Assembly: GCF_040802235.1 (NCBI RefSeq)
Contig: NC_133158.1
Coordinates: forward strand, 20,277,001-20,341,000
DNA length: 64,000 nucleotides
From: Manis javanica
Taxonomy: Eukaryota > Chordata > Mammalia > Pholidota > Manidae
Reading direction: 5' to 3'
Each line of letters starts with the position of its first letter. The stretch's first letter is position 1. The notes beneath the pieces were generated by a model, which saw only the letters and a program-made list of their open reading frames with translations, searched no databases and had not been told where the DNA came from. Positions 10,896 through 23,150 of this stretch are shown here, in pieces. The position numbers were made by a program, and so were the translations under genes.

Positions 10896-11307
10896 ATTTG
10901 CCTGAACCTTCCCCAGTGCATGGAGTGAGGTGTGGCTCAGTACCAATCAGAACATCACAAGTATCTCTCCACAGGATTGGTTCAGGGAAGGTCATATGAT
11001 CCAATAAGAGCCAATTAGAGGCAGAGAAACTTTCATAGGTGGTGCTTTAAGGAGCCATACTATATATCTCCCCTTTCATTACAAGGGAGGAGTCCAGAGT
11101 TGCCATGGTCCTCCACAGAGAAAATGAGGATGCAACTGTCTCAACAAAATGAAGAGATGACTTTGAGTACTGAATCCAAAAATAGAGAGTGAGTTTTACC
11201 CCAGGATTTTTTGTTTGGTTATATGAGCCAATAAATTCTGTTTGAGTTTAAGGCAGTTTGGATTAGATTTCCTATTATTTGCATCAGAATCTTAGATGAT
11301 ATACACA
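10896..11307 (+). mobile_element. Old LTR-like repeat, family not named
   Basis: The element carries CAGGATTGGTTCAGGGAAGG, AGCCAATTAGAGGCAGAGAA, then ATGAGCCAATAAATTCTGTT and AATCTTAGATGATATACA at its end. This is the order of a common old mammalian element that ends 'gagtcctgactaatacag', with an AATAAA-bearing 3' part, which is LTR-like. The copy at 22195-22572 belongs to the same family. No coding sequence is present. Confidence 0.55.
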
Positions 11308-11884
11308 GAATGCAACAAATCTAAGCATTACAGGAGCAAACAGAACACTGAAATGAAGACCAGGTCACCTGTCTATTTGGTATTCTAGAATCCAACAGAA
11401 GTTTATTCACCAGAAGTGTGCCAAGAGAATGCTTCATTTGATGTATTCGGGAATGAAGCTGACCATAAAATGAAGGCAAAGGTCCCTCCTAGATATTTTC
11501 CTTCAGTCACTGCTCTGAGCAAATATAATTACCTGGCTAGCTCTCTGGCCCAGCCTTGCTCAGAAACACAGAACTAGAAAAGACCAAGATCTGGACTAGA
11601 ACTTGATTCTCTGGCTGCCTGCTCAGTAAAGCATATCCAAGTAAGCAGGTTCACAGGATATCAGGGTTACTATGTCCATAAATCTGTTTTGCCATTTAAT
11701 GGAAAAGTACATTTTCATGTGCTTTCATCAAATCATTTAGCTGAGCTCAGTGGGCAAGAGAAATTCAATATATCAAGACCAACTCCAAATAATTTGAGGT
11801 GAAGACCCTATCATGAATGCTGATCTAAACTTCTCAATCTCTAAGTGGCAAATCACAAGAACAATGCTCTTAAGGCTTTAGTTC
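11308..11884. other. Unassigned stretch, no gene seen
   Basis: Ordinary unassigned sequence. I see no frame of useful length and no recognisable repeat. Confidence 0.45.
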
Positions 11885-12020
11885 ATTTAAGTTGCTAAAG
11901 GTTTGTTTCTTTATTTGTAAAATGAGAATAACAATAGTACAGCTCCCCTCAGATTCTTGTGAAGATAATACAAGTCTGCTTAGCAAAGATCTAACACAAC
12001 ATTAGCACTGTATTATTATG
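11885..12020 (+). repeat. MIR SINE fragment, sense
   Basis: GTTTCTTTATTTGTAAAATG, AGAATAACAATAGTACAGCT, TTCTTGTGAAGATAATACAA and AACATTAGCACTGTATTATT follow the sense MIR core and 3' end. Confidence 0.75.
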
Positions 12021-13234
12021 ATTACCATGATCATTACTGTTTATAATGTTATTACACTATGAACAAACCTGGGAAAATACCGTTAAGTAAATTATAATGC
12101 CTAACTGCATATTTTTAACAGCAACTAACCCATGCTTTGCTTTCAGTTGGTTTAAGTAATTAAACTATTATCAGAGAAATGTTTTATATAAATGTAAGGA
12201 TGCTCCTCAGAACTGTTGAATTGTGTCTTTCGATTTGGAACAAGGTGCTTGATTTAATCACCTGTATGAATCAACTCATGAAGCTGATACAGCCACCTTT
12301 TCTTAGAATTGCAGTGACAAAAGATAAGGATTTGCACATTTCAGTATCTTTACAATTCAGTAAGTTTTTCTGTTGGTTTGTTTTTATAAAAATGTTTTCT
12401 TATATACTTTCTAGTCACTACACAGAGAGGAAATAAATGAAAATGGAATAGTTTCCTAATAAGATTGAAAGAAAAGTGTGTCTAAAAAGCCCCAGAAGTG
12501 TCAATGCAATACATGCCTGGTGATAAACACACTCAGTTATTTTGGAATAAGGATTGTACAATTTAATTTAAATAAATAGAAAGCATTCAGTCTCAGATTC
12601 TTGGCTGTTGGACATCATAAGCTATCAAAATGGTCTCTCTTGACCCATGTAGGAAGAACGAGGTAGCAAACAACATATTCTTTTGGTGTAAAAACAAAAG
12701 TTAATGTCTTTACTTGTGTCCTCAAGAGAGTTGCCAACATATAACACAGCATTCATCTACCATTGGTTTAGTCAGCTCTTACAATGGGGCTTTGGCAGGA
12801 AGAGACTCGCTTCTTACCCCATGAAAATATCTTCTGAAATACCTTCTGTAATGTGTTTTCCTCTATATTTTCAATGGAATAGAGAGAAAGAGAAAGAAAG
12901 GAACAAGAGCAAACTACTTTTTGAAAGGGAATGGAGTAGAGACTTGGAAAAATGGGAATACTCACAAGAAGATTCTTTTATTCTTGAGCTTCTAAATCAT
13001 GAAGTCACCACTCCCCTTCATTAGAAAATGCAGAAAACATGGAAGGTATAAGCCAGCACGAACCATCCAAGATTACCAGTGTGATTACTCTGGAACATGT
13101 CCTTTATGAATTTTTCCAGGTCTACAGAATCATGACAAAGAGTCATCAATTTGTTTTTGCCTGCTTTTACATAATAATCATGATATCATGGTAATACTTC
13201 TCTTACAACATGTTTTATGTGTTACATCGACGCC
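12021..13234. other. Unassigned stretch with a purine-rich patch
   Basis: There is a short GA-rich patch at about 12880-12912. A 106-codon plus frame (12704-13024) spans that patch and has no domain; low complexity probably explains its openness. No named repeat is seen. Confidence 0.45.
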
Positions 13235-13700
13235 TATTGCTATCGCCTTGATTCAAAGCACCTTGGTCTGTCACCTGGGCTATGGTAAATCTCCTAACTG
13301 GTCTCCCTGCTTTTGCCTTTCCCTTTCAGGCTGTTCTCAACCAGCCAGAGACACAAGCACTTAAACCCATGTCAGACAGGCTCTTCTGGGTTCAGAACCT
13401 TCACATTACACCCAGGGTAAAAGACAAAATCTAATACACTTCCCCAAACCACCTCAACTTTCCTTTCTGACCTCATATCTTAATAGCTTCTTCTCCATTC
13501 GTTCCACACCAGCCACATTGGCTGCTGTCCATGGACCATCCCAGGCATGCTCCTGCCTCAGGGTCTCAGCATGCATTACTCCTTTTGCATGGATGTCTTT
13601 TTCCTAGACGCCACATGTCTGGCCCCCTCCCTTCCTTCAGGATTTGACATGTGTCTCTCTCTCATGCTGACTTTGATTGGCCATCTTATCTAAAATTGTG
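13235..13700 (+). repeat. L2 LINE internal fragment, sense
   Basis: The order CACCTGGGCTATGGTAAATC, CTCCTAACTGGTCTCCCTGC, GACCTCATATCTTAATAGC, CACCAGCCACATTGGCTGCT, GCATGCTCCTGCCTCAGGGT and GATTTGACATGTGTCTCTCT matches the 3' non-coding half of L2. It is collinear with the second L2 fragment 420 bp downstream, although part of the L2 sequence occurs in both, so these are probably two insertions. Confidence 0.9.
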
Positions 13701-14039
13701 GTACATCGCCATCCTTACTTTCTTAATTTCTTTTTTGTTTTCTGGTTCAAGTATTTGTATTTGAAGGTAACCCCAGGAAGTTCTGGGACAGAGTGGGCAA
13801 GCAAGCCAGGGAAGGAAGGAGGCCAGGAAAGAATATGCTAACAAAAGGTAGCTACTGTAGGCAAATGTGGCTAAGCTGCTGGGTACTCCTGAGAGCCTTT
13901 GTGGAACCTGCCTCAGAACTGTCTTCTTGAGGTGCATGAAAGCTAAGGCATTTACCTACCCACCAAGACCTCTCCTGGTTCCAGAGCACACTCTCAACAG
14001 AGAGAGACACAGGAAGCAATCAGCACATATGGGGACTGT

Positions 14040-14088
14040 CTGCAGAGATCTCTGCAGGTGGTTGGTGGGGTGGGTGGGGGGTGCTGGG
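14040..14088 (+). other. 18-bp perfect palindrome abutting a G-quadruplex motif
   Basis: CTGCAGAGATCTCTGCAG at 14040-14057 is its own reverse complement. Ten bases on, 14067-14088 reads GGGG-T-GGG-T-GGGGGG-TGCT-GGG, which satisfies the usual G3+N1-7 rule for an intramolecular G-quadruplex on the plus strand. It lies between the two L2 fragments. No gene is nearby, so any role is unknown. Confidence 0.7.
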
Positions 14089-14119
14089 CAGTGCTTGACA
14101 GCTCAGTCACCACCTCCCA

Positions 14120-14763
14120 ACTGGCTGTCCTGCCTCCAGTCTTGCCCCAGCAACTGATCCCCAATCAGTTACTCTTCCCAAAGCCATCTTTCCAAAACAC
14201 CAAATTGATCAAGCTTTTCACCTGCTTAAAACCTGGCCAATGGCTCCCCACTGATTTCACAATAAAATCCAAGTGGACTGGCCTGATATTTCACTCCCAA
14301 CCACTTTCTAAGCTTCATCTCCTACCTTTCCAGCATTCAAACCTGACTCCAGGCAACCATGCTGACTGTGGATTCTCTCTTCAACCACACTTATGAGGTC
14401 CCCATACATAGCATTTCTTCTGCCTGAAGGCCTCTCAAAAGTAATTAATAAACATGTATTTGGCTGCTCTATGCCAGACACTGCAGATGCATTAAGGAAT
14501 AAATCCCAGTTCTTGTCTTCAGAGCTGTCTCAAGCCCACCTGATACTTTTAACCCACTTTCACATCTCCATTTTATTCTAAGCACTTAACCTAACCTACT
14601 ATATTTATTTTATTTATTTAGTTGTCTTTTGACTGTCTGTCTCTCTCTAGAATACAGGGTTTGTGAAGGCAGATATTTTTATTTGTTCTATTGGGTCTCC
14701 AGTGTCCATTATAGCATCTGGCACATAAAAGGGGAAGAGCCCAATAAATATTTGTTGAATGAT
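14120..14763 (+). repeat. L2 LINE 3' part, sense
   Basis: CACCTGCTTAAAACCTGGCC, AATGGCTCCCCACTGATTTC, AATAAAATCCAAGTGGACTG, CTTTTGACTGTCTGTCTCTC, AATACAGGGTTTGTGAAGG and CCCAATAAATATTTGTTGAA are, in order, L2 3'-region phrases ending at the true L2 terminus. About 90 bp at 14440-14530 (TGCCAGACACTGCAGATGC) look like a different old repeat lodged inside. Confidence 0.9.
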
Positions 14764-14834
14764 TACTTACTAAAATCACTTAATGAATGGTGTCATATAG
14801 TACTCTCATTTTCACATACCATATTTTACCACTC

Positions 14835-15110
14835 ACCTACTTTTGGCCACATAAGTTTGCTTCCATTTATGTTTTTTCAATAAATGACACCCTAGTGAAC
14901 CTCAGTGAACATACATCCTTGCCCTTATGTCCAATTATTTCCTGTGTTCAATTTCCAGAAGTGAAACTGCCAGCTTACTATTCTGCATTAATATATGTGT
15001 GACAATATTTGCTTCTTCAATACCAAAACACTGGACATTTGAGAGGTTAAAACAGAGGTATTTCAATGTGGCTTCAATTTGTGTATTTTGCAAGTCACTT
15101 CACTTTCTGA
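14835..15110 (-). mobile_element. L1ME-type L1 fragment, antisense
   Basis: GTTTGCTTCCATTTATGTTT, a decayed 'aaacaatgctgcaatgaacatccttgtacat' part and TTTCCAGAAGTGAAACTGCC follow antisense L1 ORF2/3' sequence of old L1ME type. Further 3', GTGGCTTCAATTTGTGTATT corresponds to 'ttgctttaatttgcatttc'. It is heavily decayed. Confidence 0.6.
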
Positions 15111-18100
15111 AAATGTTTGCTTTGGCCTGTCCTATTCTGTTAGGTTTTGTAGATGGGCATGGAAAAGTTATTACTAAAAGGACCATGGCTGGTGTCCACT
15201 TGGTCCTCTCTCGGTCTCTACCCAATTGATTAAAAAAATGACTACAAAACTGTCATACTTGGAGATGATGGGATACTTGGATAACGGAGATGTTATATTT
15301 GGAAAGGACTCCACACCATTTCGGTCATAGACCCAACTGAACAGATAAACCCTTGAGCAAGCACCCTAAAATGAAACGTTTTCTAAGATAGTTTCCACTT
15401 TGCATTTTGAACTCATGACCTGCAATACACTCCGTATCTTAATACTAACAAGCAAACCAAGAGCCCAGTGGTTCAAGGTATTATATACTTTCCTTCTCTT
15501 TATTCCTACTTTCTTTTGTTTTCAGAGTAAATACAGGCCAGCAGAGGGAGAAATGGTAGACCAACTTGAAAGAAGCCTCTACCCCTTTTCTTAACTTTGA
15601 GGCAAAATTGACTTTACATGGACAGCGAAGACTTCAGCACAATGTTTTAAAATTCAAGCCCACTACAAAGGCCAATCCCATTCTGTGAGAATTGATGCCT
15701 CCAGGCATCATGGCTAGACAGTGGATCCCTGGGCATGCTATTCATGCCTACCGCAGCCCTCACTGGTCCCAGTGTGTCTTTTCAATGAATCAAATCAGGA
15801 GTCTGGCTGAAGAAACCCAGAGTTGATGCTCATTTTAGAAAGCCAATTTCTCTTTCCAGTTAAAAAATTTATTAGCAAAAGAACATCATCAAAGGAACTA
15901 CTGCTGTGATAACCAACTAGCTCAAGGAATCTGCAAGAGGGGAATTTTTCTTTAATGTTTTCTCAGAATTCCTCCCTTTCATGAATTGGCTTGAAAAGGC
16001 AGGTTATACTCAAAAGTTTTCTTAAGGAAAACATATTTTCCTTTTCTTATGTGGTGAGTTTTTTAAAGTACATCCTTAATTTGCAGATCTTTGTTGAAGG
16101 GCTGGTTTTCTTTTGAATCAAAGGAGAAATCCTCTCTCTTCCATTTCTAGGTTAGCTAAATTTTGATGTTGGGTCTTATCAAAGCTATCTGTATGGAGAG
16201 GGAGAAGCTGTCCCTGTTCTCTGTGCCAAACTCATCATGCTTAATGTCCAGCAATGCTAATGAGAGTAACAGCTGAATAGCCCCAGAGGAATGCCACCCG
16301 GACACGGTACTGTGTCCTTCTGCATCTGAAATGCCACTGAAATGAAATCTGCAGCTGCTTAGAATGTGGTCCTATGGATGTTTTTCAGACCTCTGGGGCA
16401 GCTATAATGAGAGGTCCAGGTCTAAGTCTCAGGGGAAAGAGATCAAACCACACAAACCTCAACATTTGTCTAGAAAAGTGAGAGAATGTTCAGAATATAA
16501 ATGCCAAACAGACCTCAGGTCAGTGAGGATGCACATTTTGAGCACTTTGAGCACTCTGCTTCGTTCACCTACACTTTCATTAGTTGTATGTACTCAAAAC
16601 AGGTTTTAAGTTCCAGATAGGAAATTAGATGTCTTAGAGCTGTGGCTAATGTTACAGAGGGATGTACCACACAATGGAAATAAACAGGACATTTTAAAAT
16701 TAGTATTTAGTGAGAGGTGTATAGAAGGAAATGAAAAAGCTCCTCTGGTGGAGAAGAGCTGAGAAGGATGTGCTTTCAATCAGGATGGTCAGGGAGAGCT
16801 TTCAGGAAGAGGAGATACTGGGTAGAGGTATTAAAAATTAAAGGATGCTGCTTATTCAAATAAGCTTTTTATTCACAGCATTGCAGACTTAGAACCTCTG
16901 GGATGTTACTTGAGAAAGCCAGTATTTCCCTCTTGTCTGAATGGGATGCCTACTGTTCAATTCCCCTGGTAAGTGGCACAGGACCACTTGGATTCTAAGG
17001 GCTTGGAAGACAATCTTAGACAAATGGTTAGTAGAATCCTACCCCTTGTGCATAAGAATTTAATGTTTGGTTAATTCTCTAGCTCTGTTCCCCTGGTAAC
17101 CCAGTAAGGGTAATATATCGACTGTTGCTAGGCAATGTTGCTTATGAGAAAACAGCTCCACACTGGAACATTACATTTGGGCTGGAGAAATTCATCGATC
17201 TGACATTGGAAGTCATAGCTGTAGGCTTTGACTGTAGGCACCCCGAGTGGGGTGAGTACTCTTATAGCTGGACAGGATCATTGCATGAATGCTGGACACT
17301 CTGCCTATACTGTTATTACAAGAGATACTGGCAACTGTGGGGCTGAGGTTGCTCACACTCCTGCCCAATGTGGTCTTTTTGCACTCAAGTTACCACCTCA
17401 GGAGAGATGTCCTGCTCGTCATGATAACTGTCACGTGGACACTGCAAAGATTTGCACAGGGGTAGAATGCCTGCTGCCACCCTCCTTGGAGCTTTGAATC
17501 CCGAATGTCAGCCTTCTTAGTAGACTGAAGCCATGTGGGGTCTATAGTGGCTCATGAGTTTGAATGTTTGATTGGACCTAAGATAAACTCCTTGTAGGCT
17601 CTGCAGAGCAAAACTTAGTGGAAGTGGGAGCTTCAGGGAATTGAGAGCTCTAGGTTCAAAAGCCAAATGCAGAGTGATGGAACTGAGTTGGGAGGAAATT
17701 AACAAAACCCACCTGAAACTTATTCCTCTTCCTGCTGTTGGATAGCTTTCTCTTTTCATTGATTCTATGACCAGCCATTTGAGGAAACATATAAAAGATA
17801 TTGAAACATTCACTAGAACCTATTCTGGTCTGGGATTCCCAATATCTGGGATTGCATAGCACAAAGAACCTAAAAAATTTTGAAGGAGCAAACACCAGGT
17901 TTTCAAATTTCATTCTGCCAAGAAAGAGTACAAATCACTGCAGCACCAGCTCTACCCTCAACTCTCAATGTCACTTCCTGAAGAAGGAGGTTATTCTTAG
18001 GTTGAAGAAATTTAGTAGCTTTATGAAGCTTACCATGTACAAGAAGACATGGTCTGTGTTGGGTAGATATGGGGAAAGCCCTGCCTTATAACCCTCAGCC

Positions 18101-18473
18101 ATCTTTTTCTTTCTCTTTTTCTTGGGAATTAGAGGAAAACCCATCACAGACACTGGCCTATGGCCAAGTGTTTGGGAAACCCTGAGCCAGATGTCTTCAA
18201 AGCAGCTTTCCAGTTATGAAATTTCCTGATTCAAATCCTGCCCACTCTACAAAGTTCACTTGCATCATAGAGCTTTTTGTAATGGCACCATCCTACTATG
18301 TCCTTTCTGCATTATTTATATCAAGCAATCAACAAGTTAGAAATTTGACATTAAATTCTATTATCTTTAATTAAATATCTCCTGTGATCAACTTTCCAAT
18401 CTAATAAGATGACATGCTCTTTAAGGCAAAGGAGCAACATTATTATTTCACTATAGTACTGAACAGAGTTCTA
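15111..18473. other. Long unassigned stretch, no gene seen
   Basis: I found no coding exon, RNA gene or named repeat in this 3.3 kb. The exception is a weak match at about 16780-16860 (GATGGTCAGGGAGAGCTTTC, then a GAGGAGA string) to the unnamed ancient family described at 47540-48660. Overlapping frames near 17125-17497 (+) and 17517-17913 (-) have no recognisable domain. Confidence 0.45.
17124..17136. promoter_or_regulatory. RFX X-box-like motif
   Basis: GTTGCTAGGCAAT is one base short of the symmetric RFX-factor X-box consensus GTTGCTAGGCAAC. RFX proteins bind such sites in enhancers and in ciliary-gene promoters. No gene is seen here, so this is a candidate site only. Confidence 0.3.
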
Positions 18474-18686
18474 GACTGAGGCTGACAAACTTTTTCTGGC
18501 AAAGGTCAGATAGTATTTTCAGCTTTATGGGCCATGTGCTCCCTGTTGCAATGACACAACTCTGCTGATATAGTGCAAAAGTAACCACTGACCACACATA
18601 AACACGTTGGTGTGGCTGTTTTCCAGTGTAACTATACACAACAGGGCACAGCAAGTGGGCTTGGCTTTAGTTTGCCAACCCCTGCT
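18474..18686 (+). mobile_element. MER20 (hAT-Charlie non-autonomous DNA transposon)
   Basis: The copy runs nearly end to end: ACAAACTTTTTCTGGCAAAG, GGTCAGATAGTATTTTCAGC, TTTATGGGCCATGTGCTCCC, AACTCTGCTGATATAGTGCA, GTTGGTGTGGCTGTTTTCCA and TAGTTTGCCAACCCCTGC. The length (about 213 bp) fits the ~219-bp family consensus. In eutherians MER20 copies are known to supply hormone-responsive regulatory sites in endometrium; nothing here shows that this copy does so. Confidence 0.88.
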
Positions 18687-21600
18687 TTGGGCAAAATGAC
18701 GGACACTTTCGTGTAGTTGCAGATGGACTAAGGAATCCAGTTCAACTACTGATATCCCACTGTTGCTGCTTAGTACAGCCATGATCTATGAGGTGTTCAC
18801 TTCTATATACGAAAGGAATTTTCCCAGCAGAGTTCCAGATGATGGAAAGAAAGAGCAAACACTCACTTAGTAAACAGATTGACAAAATTAACTTTGGATT
18901 AGGATGGAATGGACAACTTTCCCTCATATTAATTTTCAGCTTAATGTGGCAGTATTTTTCATAGATTCTAAGGGCTATAGGGTGAAACCTAGTTCTTTAT
19001 GGCATTGATGATGGAAGGGGAGGAAAAGCAGAAGATAGAGAGGTACAAAGGGAAGGAGAAAATAAGGAAGATGAGAAATGGAGGAAAAGCAGGTCTGATT
19101 TCTTATTCTGGGAAATGAGTTTAGGCTGTATTATTTTGCTCACTTTTCTGTAATCTCTAATATGTCCTTGAGTATAATGAGAGAATTTTGTACGTGACAA
19201 GGTCTTATTCCTTTCTCTGAAATCAGACAAATTTCTTACCGGAATAGAGATTCATGTTAATAAAAGGGTTGATTTTTACTTTCACAGAGTTCATTCTGTT
19301 TGTAAAGTACTTTACACAGTTGTTCCCTAGGAACACTATGTAAATCATGGTGATTGATAGATGGATTGATCTGGGGGCTGTCCTACTGTTTTTAAACATT
19401 TTAAATTGCCAGCAGTGGTTCTGACCTGCTGTGCAGAAATAGGGCAGCAGCTACCTGCTTTTATTCTTAGATGACAGCCCGATGTAAATCTATTGTTTTA
19501 AGGTCGTTTGTCCCCATGGGTATTGGATGAGAATTGAATGGCCAGGCAACCAGCAACAGTCGATTCTGCTTACCTGTGTGGGAGTTACAAGAAAGCACAC
19601 CTTTGCCACCCGTCTCATGGTTCATGTTCAAAGAAACAGCACGCAGTCAGTGTCACTACATATATTTGAAATATGTGTTCCACAGCAAGATACTATTAAT
19701 AGAGCAGCAAGAGGTACTGTTTTGTTCCTAATTTTTGAAGACAATACCAGTGCAAGTTGCTATTCCCTATCCATTATGTCCTCATGCTAAGGCCGCGTGG
19801 CTACCCCTGGCAGAATATTCATTTCTTTTAAGATGATTACTCAGACTATCTTGGCAATTCTCAGCAGTCTCCAATTAGCAATAAATTCTCTTTGCTAATT
19901 AATGATTGTGTGTATGACAAACATATGAATAAACTGACATTCACCACTGCACACTCTACCATAATCCATATGAGATAAAGTCCAAAAATGGGTTGAACAG
20001 ACATTTACATTTTGGGGCTGACCAACACTCATGCCTCCTTTTCGAGAATTACAACCTCCCTCCCACATACAACCCACTTTTCTTTTAGGGGGACTCCCAC
20101 TTAAAATCTCTATCCTCCCTTTTGCTAGGCTAACCCAAGTTAAGCCAAGGAGAGTTGCAAAAAGATGGGAAACCTGTGGGAGGTCTTTTATTGCAGAGCT
20201 TATACCTAAAAATGCTACCATTTAGTTTCTGAGACTCACATCCTTGGGACCACCCTGGCTCCTGGTCCCACTCAGTGCCTCTAGCCTTCCTTAGAGTCTG
20301 TGATCTGCTCCTGAACTTCCCGTAAGTCCCTTTTCTGCCTAAGTAAGCCCCAAGCACTTTTTGTTGATTGCAACCAAAGAACCCTAACTGTGATAATGAG
20401 GGATTTTAAGGAAGACAAAGGAGTTCATAGCTCTTGCTTCAGTTTTTCCTACCAGAAAATAGACAAATGCAACATTGCAATGATCTCTGTAAAAGTGTGA
20501 AAAGATAATGAAAATGTTATAGGCTGCTAAAAATGCATAGGACTCAACAAGTTAAAATAAATCAACAACTGTTTTTTAAATAATAGTTTATATTTATTCC
20601 ATATAAGCTTTTTTTTTGGCCATGTGTTTGGAGAGCATAGGGAATTAAAAAACACTGTAATTATTATAAAACCCACAAAGATCAGCATCAATGTGGATCT
20701 ATAGTCCTATTTTATAAGAGAATTAGATAGGAAGTTGAGTGCCTTCCTCTCATAAGAAATCTTCAGTGGATGTGGGAAAAAGAAATCAAATTTCATAACT
20801 CCCTTTTCAGGCATCTTTCTTAAAATGTTCCCACTACTGAGATCAAGTCAGTTGGCAAGTGATTTATTACCAATTTTGTGTCCAACGTTTTAACTATAAC
20901 CTTTACTTCCAAGTTCCTTTCTTATTTCTGTTCTCCCTCAAACTATTATTTCAACTATCTGGAGTGTGTACCTTTAGTTTTTTGTTGTTGTTCAGTATGA
21001 TTTGATGTGGATTCAATATTTCAAAAATATATCTCTGGTTTAGTAGTTTATACAATGAGTATGGTAATGTGACTCTTAATGAAAGCATTTCTCTCTCTCA
21101 TTCTGGTGAATCCTTATACCTCCTTAAAAATGATTAAATAACCGAATCATGGTGCCTTCTCTTTAGGTGAAAATGAGCGCTGCATTCGTGATTTACATAC
21201 ATGGGCCTGGAGATGTACTTCTCTTGCTGTGTACTGCGTTCTATGAAGAGTAATTATATGCTTTCACTGTTAAACTGCAATGGGTTTGTAATGCAATAAT
21301 ACTCTAATCAACGCCTTATGCTTATATGCAGCTAGACTAGACTATCACTCCCTTTCATTTGTAGTACACTGACTTTTCAGAGGATCATAAAAGAATGAGC
21401 TTGTTTTCTTTCTTAACTATAATTGTATATTTACCTTTAACCCTAGGATTTGGTCATAACAAAGACTCCTGAGCTGCTCTTTGTCCTTCAGTGGGGCTTT
21501 GTGTTCACGGGTAAGATGCTAATTGAAGGTGTATTGGGCCACCTGAACTCACAAAGATTAAGCAATTTAGAACTAAAAGCAGCTACAGTGGCACTTTATA

Positions 21601-21707
21601 GGGGCAATTATCCTTGCAGCAGTTTTGATTTTCTGAACCGGAATCCTAATTACAACACAATCTTCAGCTAATACGTTTTCAAAGAAAGCCAAGGAAGAGA
21701 AGAGGCA
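18687..21707. other. Long unassigned stretch with GA-rich patch
   Basis: A purine-rich low-complexity patch lies at about 19012-19097 and explains the pyrimidine-rich minus frame at 18997-19230. The remainder has no recognisable repeat, exon or RNA gene. Frames at 19527-19790 (+) and 19895-20221 (-) carry no domain. Confidence 0.45.
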
Positions 21708-21935
21708 GTCTTGTAGAGTGGAATAAACACTTTGCAAAACATTAAGAGAAGTGAATTCTAGTTTTGCCGCTAACTAGTCTGTGATCTTGGGCCAATTCCT
21801 GAACAACTTTTAGCCTAAACTTTATCTGTTAAAATAAGTATAATAAAATACTAATTGTATACTCTAAAGGATTATTAATGAACTCATATATAATAATATG
21901 TAGACTTATAAAATCTTAGAAAAGTATAAAGCTGG
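21708..21935 (+). repeat. MIR SINE, near full length, sense
   Basis: TTGTAGAGTGGAATAAACAC, GAATTCTAGTTTTGCCGCTA, ACTAGTCTGTGATCTTGGGC, ACTTTATCTGTTAAAATAAG and ATAATAAAATACTAATTGTA trace the full sense MIR, from the 'agtggttaagagc' part through the core. Confidence 0.9.
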
Positions 21936-22194
21936 GAAAATACAAGGCATTCTTGTTAAATACAGGCTACCGTGGCACCAAGAATTAGTCTTATATACCA
22001 CTAGATTCTGACATGGGCTCATTTCCTAGTGCCCCCCCACCTTCACCCTGGAGTGGACGTTCTTCCTCCACCCACTGAGCATCAGCCATGCCATTTGAGT
22101 AGGGCTGACAAGCTCCCAAGTTGGCACAAAACAATTTTTTCAAGTTCATCTCTTTCTAAAGTGTTAGTTCAGGCATGAACACCCAAGCACAGGG

Positions 22195-22572
22195 CATTCT
22201 TGTGCCACAGTGATTTGTCCAGGGGTGAGCACATGATTTCAACGGTCTAACAAGAGACAAGCTAAAGACTTCTGTGTAATGATTGAGGGAAGAGAATGCC
22301 AATCCTGCTTGCCAATCCTGCTTTGGAGGGTGTGTTTTGTGCAGATGTGGGGTGGGAACTACTACAGACATTTTTTTTTTTTACTGTAAGGCAAACCAAT
22401 CAGAGAAAGGCAGAAGTTAGGGTGCTACATGGAAGTATATCCATCTGTACATAATGTCTGCCCTACCTCTGGACTGTTTCAATCATAGGAGCCAAAAACT
22501 TTCTTCTATTATTCAGGCCAGTATAAACTAGGCTGTTTGTCACTTCAGCTAAAAGAATCCTGACTTATACAG
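22195..22572 (+). mobile_element. Old LTR-like repeat, second copy of family at 10896
   Basis: CAGTGATTTGTCCAGGGGTG and AGCACATGATTTCAACGG match the 'ttggttcaggggtgggcacatgaccc' part of the family. The 3' end reads AAAAGAATCCTGACTTATAC. The AATAAA-like segment is decayed (AGGAGCCAAAAACTTTCTT). It has the same orientation as the 10.9-kb copy. Confidence 0.55.
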
Positions 22573-22779
22573 CTTTACAGACACAATATGGTATAAGGCA
22601 TGGAGCCTAAGAAGCCATCAAAGAAATGCCAATTAAATGAAAGAAAAAAAATAGAACAGTTTTAGAGAAGAGGTGATTGATAGTCCTTACTTATCTTCCT
22701 CCTCCTTTTTCTTTCCTCAAGACTGATGGTTCTGTTTCCTGAGAGGAAATGTATAGTGATGGATGAAAAGACAATTACA

Positions 22780-23150
22780 TCTTGGGTTAGTTATGGCCAG
22801 CTCTTCAAATGTCAGTGGCTTAAGACAATGTTAGTTTAGAATACAGTTTTCTATGGGGAGGAGAAGTATGGGGAACTTTGCCCCTAGCAGTCATGAAACA
22901 ACCCAGGCTAATGGGGTCTTTGGAGTTTTTTAAGAGTAGTTTCCAAGATTACTATGGTTGTTGGTATCTAACCATTAGATGCAGGAATATAAAGAAAAGA
23001 GAGGCACACATCTTTTCCATTAGATAGAACTCAATGACATGGCTGAACCTAACTGGAAAGAAACTGGGATATATAGTTTAGCTGTGTGCCAGAGGAGAGG
23101 GAAAATGGTTTTGTGAACAGCTATCTGGTCTCTGCCTCACATCAATAAAA
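22780..23150 (+). mobile_element. Unnamed ancient interspersed repeat
   Basis: TCAGTGGCTTAAGACAATGT, AACAACCCAGGCTAATGGGG, TCCAAGATTACTATGGTTGT and GAACAGCTATCTGGTCTCTG follow the order of a dispersed mammalian element whose name I cannot recall. The segment at 53700-54090 appears to be the same family in the same orientation. Confidence 0.4.

Noticed and set aside
12704..13024. 106-codon Glu/Lys-rich frame
   Set aside because: Openness comes from a GA-rich low-complexity patch. No domain is visible and the opposite strand is also open there.
17125..17497. Overlapping open frames considered as a processed pseudogene
   Set aside because: No recognisable protein family, poly(A) tail or flanking duplication. 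I could not support any parent gene.
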